Below, one piece after another: positions 25,956 through 39,044 of a stretch of DNA of 64,000 bases. Origin of the DNA: Vespa crabro (Eukaryota > Arthropoda > Insecta > Hymenoptera > Vespidae); the NCBI RefSeq assembly GCF_910589235.1, contig NC_060963.1:124001-188000 (forward strand). Direction: 5' to 3'. Position numbers and translations under genes: made by a program. The notes beneath the pieces are model-generated. The model saw only the letters and a program-made list of their open reading frames with translations, was not told where the DNA came from and searched no databases. Every line of letters starts with the position of its first letter. Position 1 is the first letter of the stretch.

Positions 25956-27395
25956 TTCGGCGAGTTATCGATTATCTCTCTGTCAAAAGAATATAAGCTC
26001 AAAGGTATGAGCGACGACTGACGGCACTAGATGGATATTACGATTCGAATAAACCGTTCCCACCTATCCTCGCAACCTTCAAAACCAAGTTCTCCAAAAA
26101 AGTTTCTCTGCGCGATGAGAAGATCCTTTTAAGAAGAGACCAGCTCGTTCTCCTCCGATTTCTTTAGCGTGCATCCTCTGCATCTTTAATACCTTTCTCG
26201 TCAAGTGATTCACCTGAAAACTTGGCCTTTTGAAATGATTCTTTTCTTTCATTTTTTCTCTCTCTCTCCTTTATCTTCTTTTTATCTTTAAACGTACAAT
26301 ACGTCAAAGTACGATGTTCGTTTTATCGACGAAAGAGAAGAAGAACGTCTTGTTCGTTTCTAACCGGGCATGACAGGTTCGATGAATATCTACAAATATT
26401 TCTAGGAAATTCCAGATGACAAGACCTTTGAGGCTTCGTACATGAGAAAGCACACCAGTCGATGGATTCTTTGTCTTGAAGAAAACTTGGCTAAAGGACA
26501 AAGATCTTTGAGGCTGAGGACAAATCACGAAGATCGTCGTCGGGTATTCTGTGAACCTTGATAGTCTACCGAACGACATCCATTACTCACAGAGCTTTGC
26601 CGATTGAGGAGCGTCCGTCTTCTCCGATGCGACGTGCTTCCGAACGTCTTCTTTGGGATAACTTTTCTGAATCGTTGTCCTCTTGGCGAAAGAAAAACAT
26701 TATTCCTCTTTCTCTTCCTTCTTCTTCTCCTCTTCGAGGATACATATTTAGCATGGGATATATTCTTTTCGTTCAATCGTCGTAGATGGCGTAAATGACA
26801 CGCGTAAACAATGACAAAAGGAAGTGCGTCTTATCAACGTTTACTTTCTATTAAAAGTCAATTGCAAATTCAAACTTCCCAGGCAGATGTCGATCGAAGA
26901 AGAAGGACTAGAAAATTCTTTTCCAAGTCGAGCGGACGAGATTCGTTCGCTCGAACGTTTTGCAACGAGCATGCCACTCTATACCAGCCCGTTTTTTAAA
27001 CTATCCTTGTGGCCGAACGATCGACGTATCGTGAATTACATCTCGTGAGTATATCGAGAATATCGATCGGTTCTTCTCTCCCGTACGCGTCCGGAGAGTA
27101 CAAGAGAGAAAGGGAAAACAAGAGCTCGTCTTCTTAAACCTACGCTTTCTCTTTAAACTTACGAGACAACCTTATCAAAGCCGTCCTCTCTCTTTCCCCC
27201 CTCCCCTTAGACTTGGATATACGCAGGTACAAACAGGCGCGTTTGTTCTCACATTTTTCCTCGATTTAGTACAAACAACGCGCAATTATTATTTATCTTT
27301 TTTTTTACCAATAAAATCGCAAAGTCGAAGAAGCGGAGGAAAACAATTGGCTCTTCGCTCGTTCAGTCAACGACGTACTCGCTATCGCCGCATAT

Positions 27396-27397
<2 letters not shown>

Positions 27398-27429
<32 letters not shown>
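27398..27429. repeat. (GA)n microsatellite
   Basis: A perfect array of about 32 bp. Confidence 0.9.
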
Positions 27430-27433
<4 letters not shown>

Positions 27434-27678
27434 CAATATTTAACGTTTCTATACGTAGATGTATTTAACGGTAGGTGAAATGTGGTACAACGATCAAACC
27501 GAAGAAATAATGAGACTGGTCGGACGTGTATTTATCTTCGGTACTGCTTCATCGTACGTGAATACATACTTCATTTACTTGCGTTATCAAATTCCGACAA
27601 TGTCTGTTTTTTCAATACGTTTATCTACGTACCTCGATTATCCCTTAGTGGATAAATGTCTCTCGACCTCGATACTTT

Positions 27679-27714
27679 GACGACGACAACGACGAAGAAG
27701 ACGACGACGACGAG

Positions 27715-27749
<35 letters not shown>
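27679..27749. repeat. (ACG)n trinucleotide array
   Basis: Mostly ACG units with a few AAC/AAG/AGG variants. It reads as a Thr or Asp run but has no supporting exon structure. Confidence 0.9.
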
Positions 27750-29040
27750 TAACCGACGACCGACGATGGAGTATTGAAACGAAGACACAACGAAGACGAT
27801 CGAGACTTGGAAAGACTATCTTTTCTTTATTCTCCGTATGCCTGTGTTATCTCAGCCAACGAGAACGACGGTCGTAAACGAAGATTTACGAATACAGAAA
27901 AACAACGAGTCTCACCGTCCGAGGACTCGCGGCCGACTGAGGTCCGCCTCGAACGTCACCGTGGGTGTAGCTGTACTCACCCCTGTTCCCTCTCTCCGTT
28001 CTACTCGCTCGCTCTCTCTCTCTTCTTCTCTGGAACACTTGCGCGCGTCCTCTCACCCCGTATCTTGCTCCCTCTCTCTCTCTCTCTCTCTCTTACGTAC
28101 GCGACCGCACGCTCTTCCATCTCTGTCGCTCGTCTCCTTCCTCTCCCCACCAGTGGTTCTCGGCATTGGAACATCGACGCCATCTGATTCGCGGAACGAG
28201 TACGCGTGTACTAACGAGTGCGAGAGAAACGGCAAACGAGGTATCGCTTCGGTACGACGAAGACGCGCTACCTCGAGGCGCTTCAGAGTTACGAGAGAGG
28301 ATGAACAAGAAGGGAGAGAAAAGAGGGAATGCGTTCGCGCGAGAAAGAAAAGAGGCAATTTATTGGATTCTGGAAAGTAGCGATCACGTACGTGTCCGAA
28401 GAAAACTTTGGTTGGATTTCGACGAGATACTTGGATCGCCAGCGACTATCGGTATATATCGACTGGACGCAGTAAGAGAAAAAGAATCAGGTTGGGTGTC
28501 ACTCGTACACCCACGGATCGACCGTATGACGCTCCATGAGAATTATCTTGACGTGAAGAATCATCAATCGTAGATACATTTTACTTGTAATCGTTAAAAA
28601 AGGTTCTTCGAGTTAGAGTATTTCATTAGATCGAATTTCATTGATGTCGCACAATCAGGAAATTACTGGCGATATCGTCGTGTCGGGGAATAGTCGAGAA
28701 TACCCCTTTGCTTTTCTGCAAATCGATCTCTCGATATACGATAGACTGAATTCTATTCCTACGGAGGAGACAATAAAGAAGACACCATTGCGCGTCGCCT
28801 TGTAAACGATTGTTCGTATTAAACTCTGAAAAGTATTGGTCCTCGCAGAAAACTCAATTACTCCTTCGAGAAATAACTCGACGGTGCAGGTAAGTTTTGG
28901 TCCATCCGATTCTCACGTCTCTCTCTCTCTCTCTCTCTCTCTCCCCATTCACCGTCATGCATTGAGAATACCGTCTATCCTCTTCTAAATCCGTGAAAAA
29001 GAAAAATCTATCCCGTTTAAGGACGAATTTGTGTGTATAC

Positions 29041-29046
<6 letters not shown>

Positions 29047-29115
<69 letters not shown>
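29047..29115. repeat. (AT)n microsatellite
   Basis: An almost perfect array of about 69 bp. Confidence 0.95.
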
Positions 29116-29117
<2 letters not shown>

Positions 29118-30015
29118 TTTTGACGGTGCAGATCGATAAGCACGGACAGGGCGAAAATAGATTCTGGATAGAATAAACGTTCCATCGTTGGAAAATCGGC
29201 GCTTTGTATCCAAGTTAATAACGACCGACGAGGAATCCGCCTAGAAGATATTTCATCCCTCCTTGGAATAACTCGACTCACCGATGACACGGATATTCCC
29301 TGTCGGCCGAATCCTCGACTTCATCCACTGAGAGTTTCTACTTGCGAGAAAGCTCTCTGTCGGCATACCCAACGAAATTCGTCGCGTCTCTTATCCCGTG
29401 AATGTTTCAATGAAATAATAAAAAAGTAATAACGAATCATTTTTGACAGTACGAATTTACCTTACGAGAGGAAGGCAGAAGATGTGTTAACGCGATGTAT
29501 AAGAATATAAATACGAAACTTTGTTACGCACTGTGCCGTAATAAAAGTTATTATATCGAAAATTCTATGAATTGTCCGATAGATTTTCACAATGGGCGAA
29601 ACCAGGAATCGCTACGGGTAAAACGTATGATCGCGTAAAAACTTGGAAATTCGATAATAACGATAATAATATTCGATGATAAATGTTTATACGCTCTGTG
29701 CAACGAGGTGTCCGCGGTTATAACAAATTTCTCTTCGATTAGCAATGCATATATTTTTATGCTTAATGGTCTACGACTCGTCGAAATAACGAGCTTACCA
29801 AAGGAGAATAAATTTATGCGTAGAGCGGTTAAAATGCTTTCGTTCGAGGAGAGAAAATGAAGAGAAAAAAAAAAAAATGCAATTGAGGATGACTCGCGCG
29901 AATCTCGAAAGATTTAATGAAAAATATTGAACAAACGAAATAAGAGCTCGTTCATCGCACGCCGAGCAACGTCTATTAATGGAAAATATCCAATGTTATA
30001 GCGATCGAAAGAAAA

Positions 30016-30047
<32 letters not shown>

Positions 30048-30221
30048 CTTAATATATTAATAATTTGAACTTCTCGTATAAATTGAAATAAATTGAAAGA
30101 CGAAAACATACAAACCTGTTGATGCGTTTTCTTTTTTTCGTTTCTATATCGATAATTCGGAAAAATCTAAAGATGATTTCACTTAGTCTCACTCATAATA
30201 ATTCGGTCTTTTTCGGTACAG

Positions 30222-30509
30222 GTAATCCCGTAAGGAAATTTATCGCGAATATGCATGGGCCACTTATGAATATGAATATGAGTAAATCATTATGCCGCGC
30301 GATGTCGAGTCTAAAGAAAGTTTTCACGTCGAGGAAAGGGAAAGGTATGCAGGACTCGTAAAGCCACCACGACGTCTCAGGACTTTCTTCAGGAAGCAGC
30401 AACGGCGACGAGGAGAAACTCGTTGGGTGGAAGGAGCTTCGGGCCTCGTTTCGTGGAACTAGTACCTACCCAGAGACAGATAGTAGGAAACGTTCTCTAT
30501 ATCGAACGC
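30222..30509 (+). CDS. Candidate two-exon 3' end of an unrecognised gene
   Basis: The first candidate exon is 30222-30344, with acceptor CTTTTTCGGTACAG and donor G/GTATGC; it encodes NPVRKFIANMHGPLM and SSLKKVFTSRKGK. The second starts at 30393 after CTTTCTTCAG and continues in the same phase as GSSNGDEEKLVGWKELRASF to a TAA at about 30507-30509. The joined peptide is basic then charged, about 80 residues, with no family I know. The implied intron is only 48 bp, at the low end for insects, and no upstream exon is placed. It could be the C-terminus of a gene with large upstream introns, which would explain part of the gene-poor stretch, or a chance pair of good splice sites. Confidence 0.35.
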
Positions 30510-30813
30510 CATAACTTCCGAGCTAAGTCGCCTGCCGAGCACGTTGCTCGTGATTTACCCTCGTGGCCATGGAAGGACGTTTCGTCTCTCTATTTCTCGC
30601 TGACGCGGTGAAAGAGACGCGAATTTCCGGATAAACTTTAGGGTGCGGAGCCGAAAACAAGATCGGCGCCTCACAGTCGCGCGGAGCTGGCGCCGAAAGT
30701 CTGCCAGGCGACTTCGCGATCCGCAAAAATTTCATTCGTCGCTGCTCGAATTCCCTGGAAATTTCTTCTATTCTCGTGGATGATGCGATGAAGAATGAAA
30801 TATATTCTTGAGG

Positions 30814-30849
<36 letters not shown>

Positions 30850-31097
30850 GAGTGTAATAAAGCTCGATCGTTAAACCGATAATTAACAAAGCCAAAAATT
30901 CGTCAGCTCGACTCGTTTCTACCTTCTATTACAAACACCTACTACTACATCGTACACGTGTAAATACGTTCATACGTGCAGGGAGTCTCATGCGAAAGCG
31001 CGTGCATCGATGCGTAACGTCGATCGAACCGAGACTCGGCAGCATTTCGCCATTTATCCGATATAACTCGCAATCAGCATTAAAACGACTCTCGAGA

Positions 31098-31143
<46 letters not shown>

Positions 31144-31485
31144 AAAAACAATTTATAAGGCAAACGCTTAAGGTCTCGTTAACAACTTGGAAAGTTCGAC
31201 GTACGAATATTGCGAGAGAAAACAAACAGAGAGAAAGGAGGTTGAGCGAAAAGAGGGTAAAGGATTGACGGGCATGTTATAGTATTTAACAGGGTGACTA
31301 GCTTGGTTCAAAAATAGATCGCGGCAATATCTCGCGAGGACGGTGTCACTGTCCTCGTCATTTATTCAATGTACTCCGCTTCGCGGTCCACTCCGCGTTA
31401 CATCGCACCGACCGTTAAAGGTCTTGAACGACAGCGACCACGCTGAATTTCTAACGTGGAAAGCGCGCCCTTAAAAGCATGAAAG

Positions 31486-31531
<46 letters not shown>

Positions 31532-33069
31532 ACGGAGTTGCCGTTTACGTTTTGACGAGATGACGGAGAATCCGAAAGTGAACGCAAGTAAGCGAAAAAC
31601 AATGTTCCCTCGATCTCGGTAGGTAATATTTTAATCGATTAGAATTATTTGAAAAGTCCTTTTACGCTCCAAGGATTTGTCTCGATGCTCGTTCGCACGA
31701 CGACATTAATTCGTTTGCAATTAAAACGGATTCGCAAGCGTATAAGAGGAGAAAGGCTATCCGGACGAGCGCTCGGCCGTCAACGTTACGAACGAAAACA
31801 AAAGCTAGCGAATCGATGGAACAATGGCGCGTAATGAAACGGTTTTTCCAAAGCTACGATGAGCCGGCTACTCGTAACCGAAGGACGGTTCTCAACCTGT
31901 TTGCTGCGTAGCTCCCTTTACCTCGAAAAGGACTCTCATCAGCCGTTATTATTCGTTTAAACCGTTGTGACTCCTCGTTAAGGATTGAAATCTCGTTATT
32001 TCGTTCGGATTTGCAGTGACCTCGCGCCTCTGCCGGTGATTAGCCCGCCTTTATACGTCGATAGCTAGGAGAGCGAGCTCAATAAAACGTGCGAATACCG
32101 AATCGGACGGAGATTATTTCCTAACGCGGTTGATTTATCTTCGCGTAAAGTCTTGGCAAAGTTTAGTATCTCCTAGCAAATCGCGCTTCCATCGTAAAGA
32201 AAGACACGAAAGGTCGGCGATAAATCGGGCGGTAAGAAATATCACTTTTATCCGGGCGGATGCCAGTCCGAATTCACCTAAATTCAAGCCGAGATGCTCG
32301 CGAATCGTGGAATGCTGATTTTCGAAGGAAAGAAACTGATCCTTAGCGCGAAGCGATCGTCTAATAGAAGAAACGTTAAACTATCGCCCAACGGAGCAAT
32401 TTATTCCACGGCGGAGGAGGAGGAGGAGGAGGAGGAGGAAAGCGTTACAAGTCCGTCGAGTGAAATTTTACTCCCGCGAGAAATTCAAGGTGGAAAAAGA
32501 AAGGAACAGGCGATATGAGAGAAGAAGCTTTTTCGCAATTCCGAGGGCGCGGTGGGTTAGCGCGAAGCAAAAAAAAAAGGAAAATAACGAATGGATGATC
32601 GAGGAGGGGAGAAAGAGATTTCTCTTGATGAAACGGTATAGTATACTTCTCGTAGCGTATCAACGCAACTAAAAACGCGCTCACACACAACTATATAAAT
32701 ACCGCTTGGATTTGTAGGCGAGAAGAGAAGATGAATCCCCGCTATGGTAGTTGCGGCACGTCCGGAAATGGAGGGAATCGGACGGCGCGACGTCGTAATT
32801 TCCGGTACGCCCTCAAAGGGAAAACGGGGAAAGGTGCTAGCGGAAAGAAACAAGAAGAAATCTTGGATAATTCCGGCGGTACTCGTTCTCTGACATTAGC
32901 CGAGCTAACAATTTTCTCCGATTCTTTCCTTTTCATTCTTATTATTTCTCTTCTTTGAGTAAAAACGAAAAGGAATTCGTGCCTTCCGAGCGATCGTTCC
33001 TCTCGGAACAAACACCCCGATCGAGATAATCGCTGTCAAAAAGTAGATGAAATTTCTTCTTCGAGTTTT

Positions 33070-33121
<52 letters not shown>

Positions 33122-33524
33122 ACGACCGAGATATCGTGCCACGCGGAAGATTAGAAAAGTTTCTCGATATCGAAAGAGTTTCGCTTTGCCGAGAAATTAA
33201 ATATCCGGACTTTTCCTTCGAGTTTCGCCAATGAACCTTTCAATATGATCTTTTCTAAATATAAATAAATATAAATAAACCGTATCGTTCGTACGGGCCG
33301 TGACGTAACGTTGCTCTTACGGAAATACGGAAATAGGAAGGGAAAAAAAAGATAAAGAAGAAATTAGTAGAAAAGAATCGAGGGCAAAAACTCTCGTATC
33401 TCTCAGCCTGTCCCTATTTTTCATCGTCCTGCATAAGTGTCCGACTACGAAGCGCCATTCCCCTCTTTCATTTACGAGAGAAAAACAGGATGAAAGCGAT
33501 GAAAGCTTTGAAAGCTTTCCCACG

Positions 33525-33544
33525 TGCGCGCGCGCGCGCGCGCG
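33525..33544. repeat. Alternating (CG)n run
   Basis: About 20 bp of strictly alternating C and G, a Z-DNA-prone sequence. Confidence 0.85.
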
Positions 33545-35110
33545 TACATGCGTACTCGTGGTTCGTTCGTACTTTCGGCGCATTAATATGCCACCAAGCG
33601 TATTAAGCGCGTCTCTTAGGTTTATCTCTTTCTCTCCGTGTATAAAGCAATGAATTTATACGAGAGAATAGGCGCATCCCGACGACCACGATAGTAAAAA
33701 GCTCAAGATGACCTTTGCCTACGTCGTACCTTCTCTCCCTAATCAAATCGAAAAGAAGAGAAGAGAAGAGAAGAGAAAATTCGTGTACCATTCGTGAATT
33801 CGTTCCAAGCATCCTTGTTTCGAGAGATTAGAAAGAACGAAAGTGCGAGGTACGCGACGTTAGATAGAAATTCGAACGTGGAAACTCAATTTGGAGGATA
33901 AGGCCGAAGGAAAGAGGAACGGTTCTTATGGCCGTTTGAAAAGCGCCCCGAGACCGTGAATCGAAATGCGATTTCGACGATCACACCTTTAAACGTTTCA
34001 AAATAGAAGAGGTATAAGGAGAACGAACGAGTTCTCTCGATTAGAGAAGAATTATTTAAAAATTTCACTCGCGCACGATATAATATTTAAGAAATAAAAT
34101 ATCGTAGGACAATTTATCGATTCGGGACAAAATAAAAAAGGTTTCGTTGGAAAGCTCGAAAAGCAATTAAAAGCGTTCGCTTTCCGTCCTTCTCCGTCCA
34201 ACTTTTTAGCCGTGCCGGCGGAGCTTAAAAAGCCTCGAGTTCCGTAAAGTTTAACGATCGTTAAAGGAAGAATTTAATTAAGGTAACGAAATAAAATAAT
34301 AAGCGAGAGGCGAGAGAGATGGTTCTCCTTTGGTCGTAAGGGTCAACGATACTTTCCTATTGCTTTCCTTCTTTATCTCCTCGGAAGTCACAAGTATTCC
34401 CGTTTTTGCGAAAAGCGTACGAGATCTCCTCTTTTATTCTCGATCGTTGGAGCGATTCGTCTCGTGCGATCGATCCCGATTAAAACGTAATTAATTCGAG
34501 ATCGAAACGAGAGCCGCGTTCTTTACCATCAGGCCGCATCCTCGCGCGACGGGTATTTCAAATCTCAATTTGTTATCCCTCGCGGAACTTACGAAAGGTC
34601 GCATAGAGCTTTCTTTTCCAACGTGCCTGTGTCGGGACAATACTTTCGAAATTGCGCCCACACCCTTGTCAACTTGCGACTTCGATCTTTTTCGCGTCTC
34701 TATGCGATACCTACTTGTCAATGTATATTTACTTTCGTACGTACGTGTATAAATGTTCGACGCAATATCTAAGAATCTTTCAAAGTTTTTTCTTTTATCT
34801 CGAACATTTCTATCGTAATCCAACGACAAAATCGTTCGGCCGATTTTAGATTATCTATCGTTTGCTTTCATATACGTGGGATCGCTATAAAGCGAGAGCG
34901 AGGTGAAACGAAGAGGATGTGTGAAAGGAGGAAAAAAGTGTAGTCTTAGGACGCGTTAGCGAAAGCTATCTCATTGTCACTTCGTTCGATCGAACTTTCT
35001 CTTTCTCTCTATTTATCCATTTCGTTGCTTTCTTCGAGAAAGAGGAGACAAATTGCGATATCGTATTTTACGCTTTCCTCCAAGAGACTCGTCTAGTCGA
35101 AACGGAAAAG

Positions 35111-35151
<41 letters not shown>

Positions 35152-35651
35152 TCGTTTCCTCCAACATATCGTATAACATACCCGTCGACGAAAGTAAGAA
35201 AGCAAATAACATTTTCCAGTGTTGCGCTTTATCATAAGCGATCCCGCCCCGAAATTCTCCGACTCTCTCTCTCTCCCCACCGCCCCCGTGTCTAGCTAAA
35301 TTTTCAAACAGTGTATTTCCCTTTCAAGCCCGACTACGTCAGTCGTCGCGAGAAAACCGTTGCATTTGGCGAGCACTCACGTTCCACTTTTTCGCATTTT
35401 CATCGTACGAATCGCCAAGAAGCATTCGCCAACCTTTCCCATTTGCCTTGGAAAAGAAAGAGGAAAGATATGGTGTTAGTACGTATGTGGGCCGGAGTCG
35501 TTATTTTAACATCTTCCGTCCGCTGACCGTACCACCTTCTTGCATTCCTCGTAATGCGAGAGAGTGATTAAAAGCACGTAGGAAAGTTGGTCAAATGCGA
35601 GAATTAAGTCGAGCACCGTGAGGCAATCTTTTTTAAGGTTCCCGCAAAAAA

Positions 35652-35654
35652 CAC

Positions 35655-35688
<34 letters not shown>

Positions 35689-35696
35689 ACACAAGT
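35652..35696. repeat. (GT)n array flanked by inverted arms
   Basis: ACTTGTGTGT on the left and ACACACAAGT on the right are exact reverse complements separated by GT units, so the array can fold into a hairpin. Confidence 0.8.
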
Positions 35697-36063
35697 ACTG
35701 TCTATTCGGGGAGAATGCGTTCGAGGTATGTTAACTCGCGTATCGCGGCGCGTCTTTTAAAAGAGAAAACGTTGAGAAATTTCGTTGCGATTTATTAGAT
35801 CTATCTTCTCTCCTCGGGGAGAGAACTTTACCGAGTAAGAGAGCGCGCGAGCATAAAGAGAAATGAGCTTTTTTAGACGCGACGGCACGTTCCACAGAGA
35901 TTTACGAGCTTTGCCAATCGAATACGATAACGTTCCTAATTTTTTCTCTGTCCAACGATATCAAACGATATCGAATTAAGAGAAAATTATGTACGAGCCC
36001 GATAACGGATGCGATGTGAGTTTAAAGTTTTGGAACGAAGCTAGTCGTTTTCTTTTTCTTTTC

Positions 36064-36069
36064 TTTATT
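36064..36069 (-). promoter_or_regulatory. Possible polyadenylation signal of the acyl-CoA synthetase gene
   Basis: AATAAA on the minus strand about 290 bp past the stop codon at 36361. It is the first canonical hexamer I see downstream. Confidence 0.3.
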
Positions 36070-36360
36070 CACGTTTTTTTAGACAAATGTATTCTTACGT
36101 ATATACACGTGACAATCGATCCACCAGAGACGACACTAAATTCTATGCTCGCATACACTATGAGTCCATACTTGTGCAACGGTACGCACATATTAAACCC
36201 TTGAAATAAATATTGTCAATTAAAATAAAGTTAATATCCAGGAACGATAACGTAGAATTGCATAACGTTTAGTTTAGTTTAAAAACGAAAAGTATCGAAA
36301 GAGGAAACAAAGGCACGTAAAATAACGATCGACGACGATCCATCATGAATGAACGAATTT

Positions 36361-36481
36361 TCACAAATTTCCTTTTAGATACGCTTCCTTCATCTTCGAT
36401 CGAAGGATCTTGCCGGTTGGATTTTTGAGAATATCTCGAACGAATGAAACACCACCTGAAACACGATACTCGCGTAAGAAA

Positions 36482-36514
<33 letters not shown>

Positions 36515-38911
36515 ATTGGCGTACGTACCATCGAGTTGCTTGTACTCGGAAACCTTTCCTTTAACGAAATTCTTTATATCCTCCTCGCTAACCTTCCTGT
36601 TCTTTTTCAAGACGACGAAAGCCCTCGGCACTTCTCCGGATCTTGCGTCGGAAATACCGACTACCGCGCATTCCTCTACGTCGGGATGCGTTCTCAAAAC
36701 TGACTCCAATTCGGCCGGTGGAACCTAACGGGGGAAAGAAGAATAAAATGAAAGGTTATCGTAGGAGATAATAATAATGACTTGGGTGTGATTTACCTGA
36801 AAACCTTTGACCTTGATCAACTCCTTCAACCTATCGGTAATATAAAAATCTAAATCGTCGTCGAAGTAAGCTATATCGCCGGTTTTCAACCAACCATCGT
36901 CGAGTAACATTTCCTTAGTGGCTTTCGGATTATTAAAGTAACCTTTCATGACGTGAGGTCCTCTTATCCACAATTCGCCGTTTCTACCGGGCTCGCAAAT
37001 GTCTACGTTCGTTACGGTATCGACCAATCTCACGTCGCAACCGCAAATATTCTTTCCGATACTCGCGTACTTTAGGCCCGTCTTTTCTACAAAGGCCACG
37101 GGCGCGCACTCCGTTAATCCATATCCTGGCGAAAGAAATCTCTTGAAAATGTCAACCAGAGGATAAGTAATTTTGTATTGTACGATAAACGTATGTAAAA
37201 ATAATGCAATGCAACAATTTACCTTGGCAAAATTTAAGACTACTGTTGTCTAATCGAAACTTGTCGTAAAATCTATCGACGTCCTCCTTCGAAAGCGGCG
37301 CCGCTCCGCTGAAAGCACTTCGTACGTTCGAGAAATGTTCTCTTTTGGCTAACGGCGAAACTGCCAGAAACAATATTATAGGCGGTACGCAAAACAAAAT
37401 CGCTGGCTAAAAGCATAAAAGATAGTAAGCTTTTCTGATTCGTATCGTATCGACGAAAGAATTATTTTCCTTCCATCGATATTCGCAGTATACGTAACGT
37501 TCAATGTTGATTCAAAATCTTTTTTACCTTTTGCTTGATGAAAGTGTCAAGAAATGTCTCCGGCTCGAATTTCGGAAGCGTAACGATCTTCGCTCCGACC
37601 ATGAGACTAGGCAGCATGATCACGTTCATGCCAAAAATGTGAAATAAAGGTAGAAATATTGGTATGACGTCTTGATATTCATCTATAAGGGGGGGAAAAA
37701 AAAAAAAAAAAACGGAATAAATGACAATCCCGTTCTGAAATAAGCCAATTTTTTCTATTATACATGCGAATAAAATGCTTCACCCGTCGCCATTTGAATC
37801 CACGTATCCTTATCAACGATGGCATTTACCATTTCTATATTCGAGACTAGATTAGCGTGCGTTAACATCACACCTTTCGGCAGACCCGTCGTCCCACTTG
37901 AAAAAGGTAAAACCGCTACGTCGTCCGTGGAACGGCTTAGGGCTTTCAATCCCGGTAAGTTCTTGCCGCGAGTTATCAAGTCCTAAAAATTCCAAATCGA
38001 TCCCCGACTCGGGTTTACTTAACTCGTTCCAATTAAATTATTAAATATTGAATTGAAAATTGGATCGTTTCGCCCGTGTAAAGGAATAAGATACCTTAAA
38101 AGGTATCACCCCGTCCGTCATTGGACCCGGCGTACCGTCGTCTATAACGATAAGGGACGATCCCAATCTGTGGTTCGTTGCTGCTTTCTTTACGATCGGT
38201 AATATCCCTTTCGCGGTGACGATACCTTTCGCGCCAGACAACTCCAATTGCATCGTCATTTCATCTACGATCGCGTGAAAAATATTAACGCGTTTAAATT
38301 ATTCTTATAATTCTTCTTATGCGTCGGCTCAATCGTTCTAACGCCTCTCTCTTTACTTACCAACCGTGTAATGCGGATTGATAGTTGTAACGATGAGGCC
38401 CGCCTCCAAAATCCCGAGAAAAGCTAGAATCCATTCCGGATAATTGGGAGCGATCAAGGCAATTATGTCACCTTCCATGAACTTTAAGTTCCTCAAACTC
38501 CTTGCAATGTAGTTCGTAGCGTCCCTCGTTTGCCCGTACGTATATTTCCTACCTGTTATACCGCATTCCTGAAAAACATCGTCGAATCAAAACTCCCGTT
38601 TATTTTTTCCAATAATTAGAAATTCCAACTTCCGACGGTAGCCGGAAGAGAAGAGAAGTTACCAGGGCAATTAGCTTGGAAAATTTGTTAACGTTGCGCC
38701 AAATGTATTCCGATATCTTAGAATCCGGATAAGTAACTGCACCGAAAGGCGAAGGAATGATTATCTCTTGGTTTTGACCTCGAATAAATTTCTCTTTCGA
38801 TCGCGCAAAGGTGCTCCTCGCTCCTAAATATTGTATTTTACTTGCTTCATCGTTTAACAGCGTCCGCTCGAATTTCTTGATGCCACGAGAAAGGTGCCTT
38901 AACGACTTCAT
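36361..38911 (-). CDS. Acyl-CoA synthetase, 4-coumarate-CoA-ligase/luciferase-like
   Basis: Adenylates a carboxylic acid with ATP and transfers it to CoA; the acid is unknown. Nine exons: 38911-38663, 38568-38361, 38264-38095, 37982-37784, 37682-37528, 37406-37223, 37125-36797, 36724-36529, 36455-36361. They total 1785 nt, 594 aa, with matching phases at each junction. ANL-family signatures are intact: SSGTTGLPKG (about 237-246, phosphate loop), LPLFHIFGMN, GYGLTE (389-394), KTGD (about 469-472, ribose-binding Asp), DRLKELIKVKG (hinge), and NPTGKILR with the catalytic Lys at 579. The ATG at 38911 has an upstream in-frame TAA just after a possible acceptor, so a 5' untranslated exon is likely. 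The N-terminus is extended and basic (MKSLRHLSRGIKKFER), possibly a mitochondrial presequence. The C-terminus is KGNL, not a peroxisomal SKL type. Substrate and compartment are inferences. Confidence 0.93.
36484..36516. repeat. (GA)n-G8 tract in an intron
   Basis: Lies in the last intron of the acyl-CoA synthetase gene, between exons 36724-36529 and 36455-36361, close to the donor side. Confidence 0.9.
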
Positions 38912-39044
38912 ATCTCGATAAGACTCTCGTCGTTGAAAATATTACCTGTCAGAAGAAAAAACAAAAAAAAAAAAATAAGAGAAACGCATTGTAAGATATA
39001 TATTAAATATAATTTCATTCGAACGAGTCTCGATTGAATTTCAA

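Larger units (their letters stand above)
19136..30221. other. Long gene-poor stretch with microsatellites
   Basis: No confident gene. A somewhat GC- and CpG-richer part at 27,900-28,570 has long plus-strand open frames and could be a promoter-proximal or 5' untranslated region for the exon pair at 30.2 kb, but no splice link is demonstrable. Elsewhere open frames are short or built on repeats. The larger arrays are listed separately. Confidence 0.5.
30510..36063. other. Gene-poor stretch, no confident gene
   Basis: Holds GA/CT arrays at about 30818-30846, 31101-31141, 31491-31527, 33073-33120 and 35112-35149, an alternating CG run at 33525-33544, and a GT array with inverted flanks at 35652-35696. 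An ATG-led frame at 32731 (MNPRYGSCGTSGNGG) stays open for 75 codons and has a possible donor inside, but nothing links it to another exon. Otherwise I see nothing. Confidence 0.5.

Noticed and set aside
34250..34265. 16-bp palindrome TTTAACGATCGTTAAA
   Set aside because: About one such perfect 16-bp palindrome is expected by chance in 64 kb.
36269..36528. Extension of the synthetase frame past 36529 (ANPPPLSLSL)
   Set aside because: This reads into the last intron through a GA array. The donor at 36529 and the exon from 36455 restore the catalytic Lys motif.
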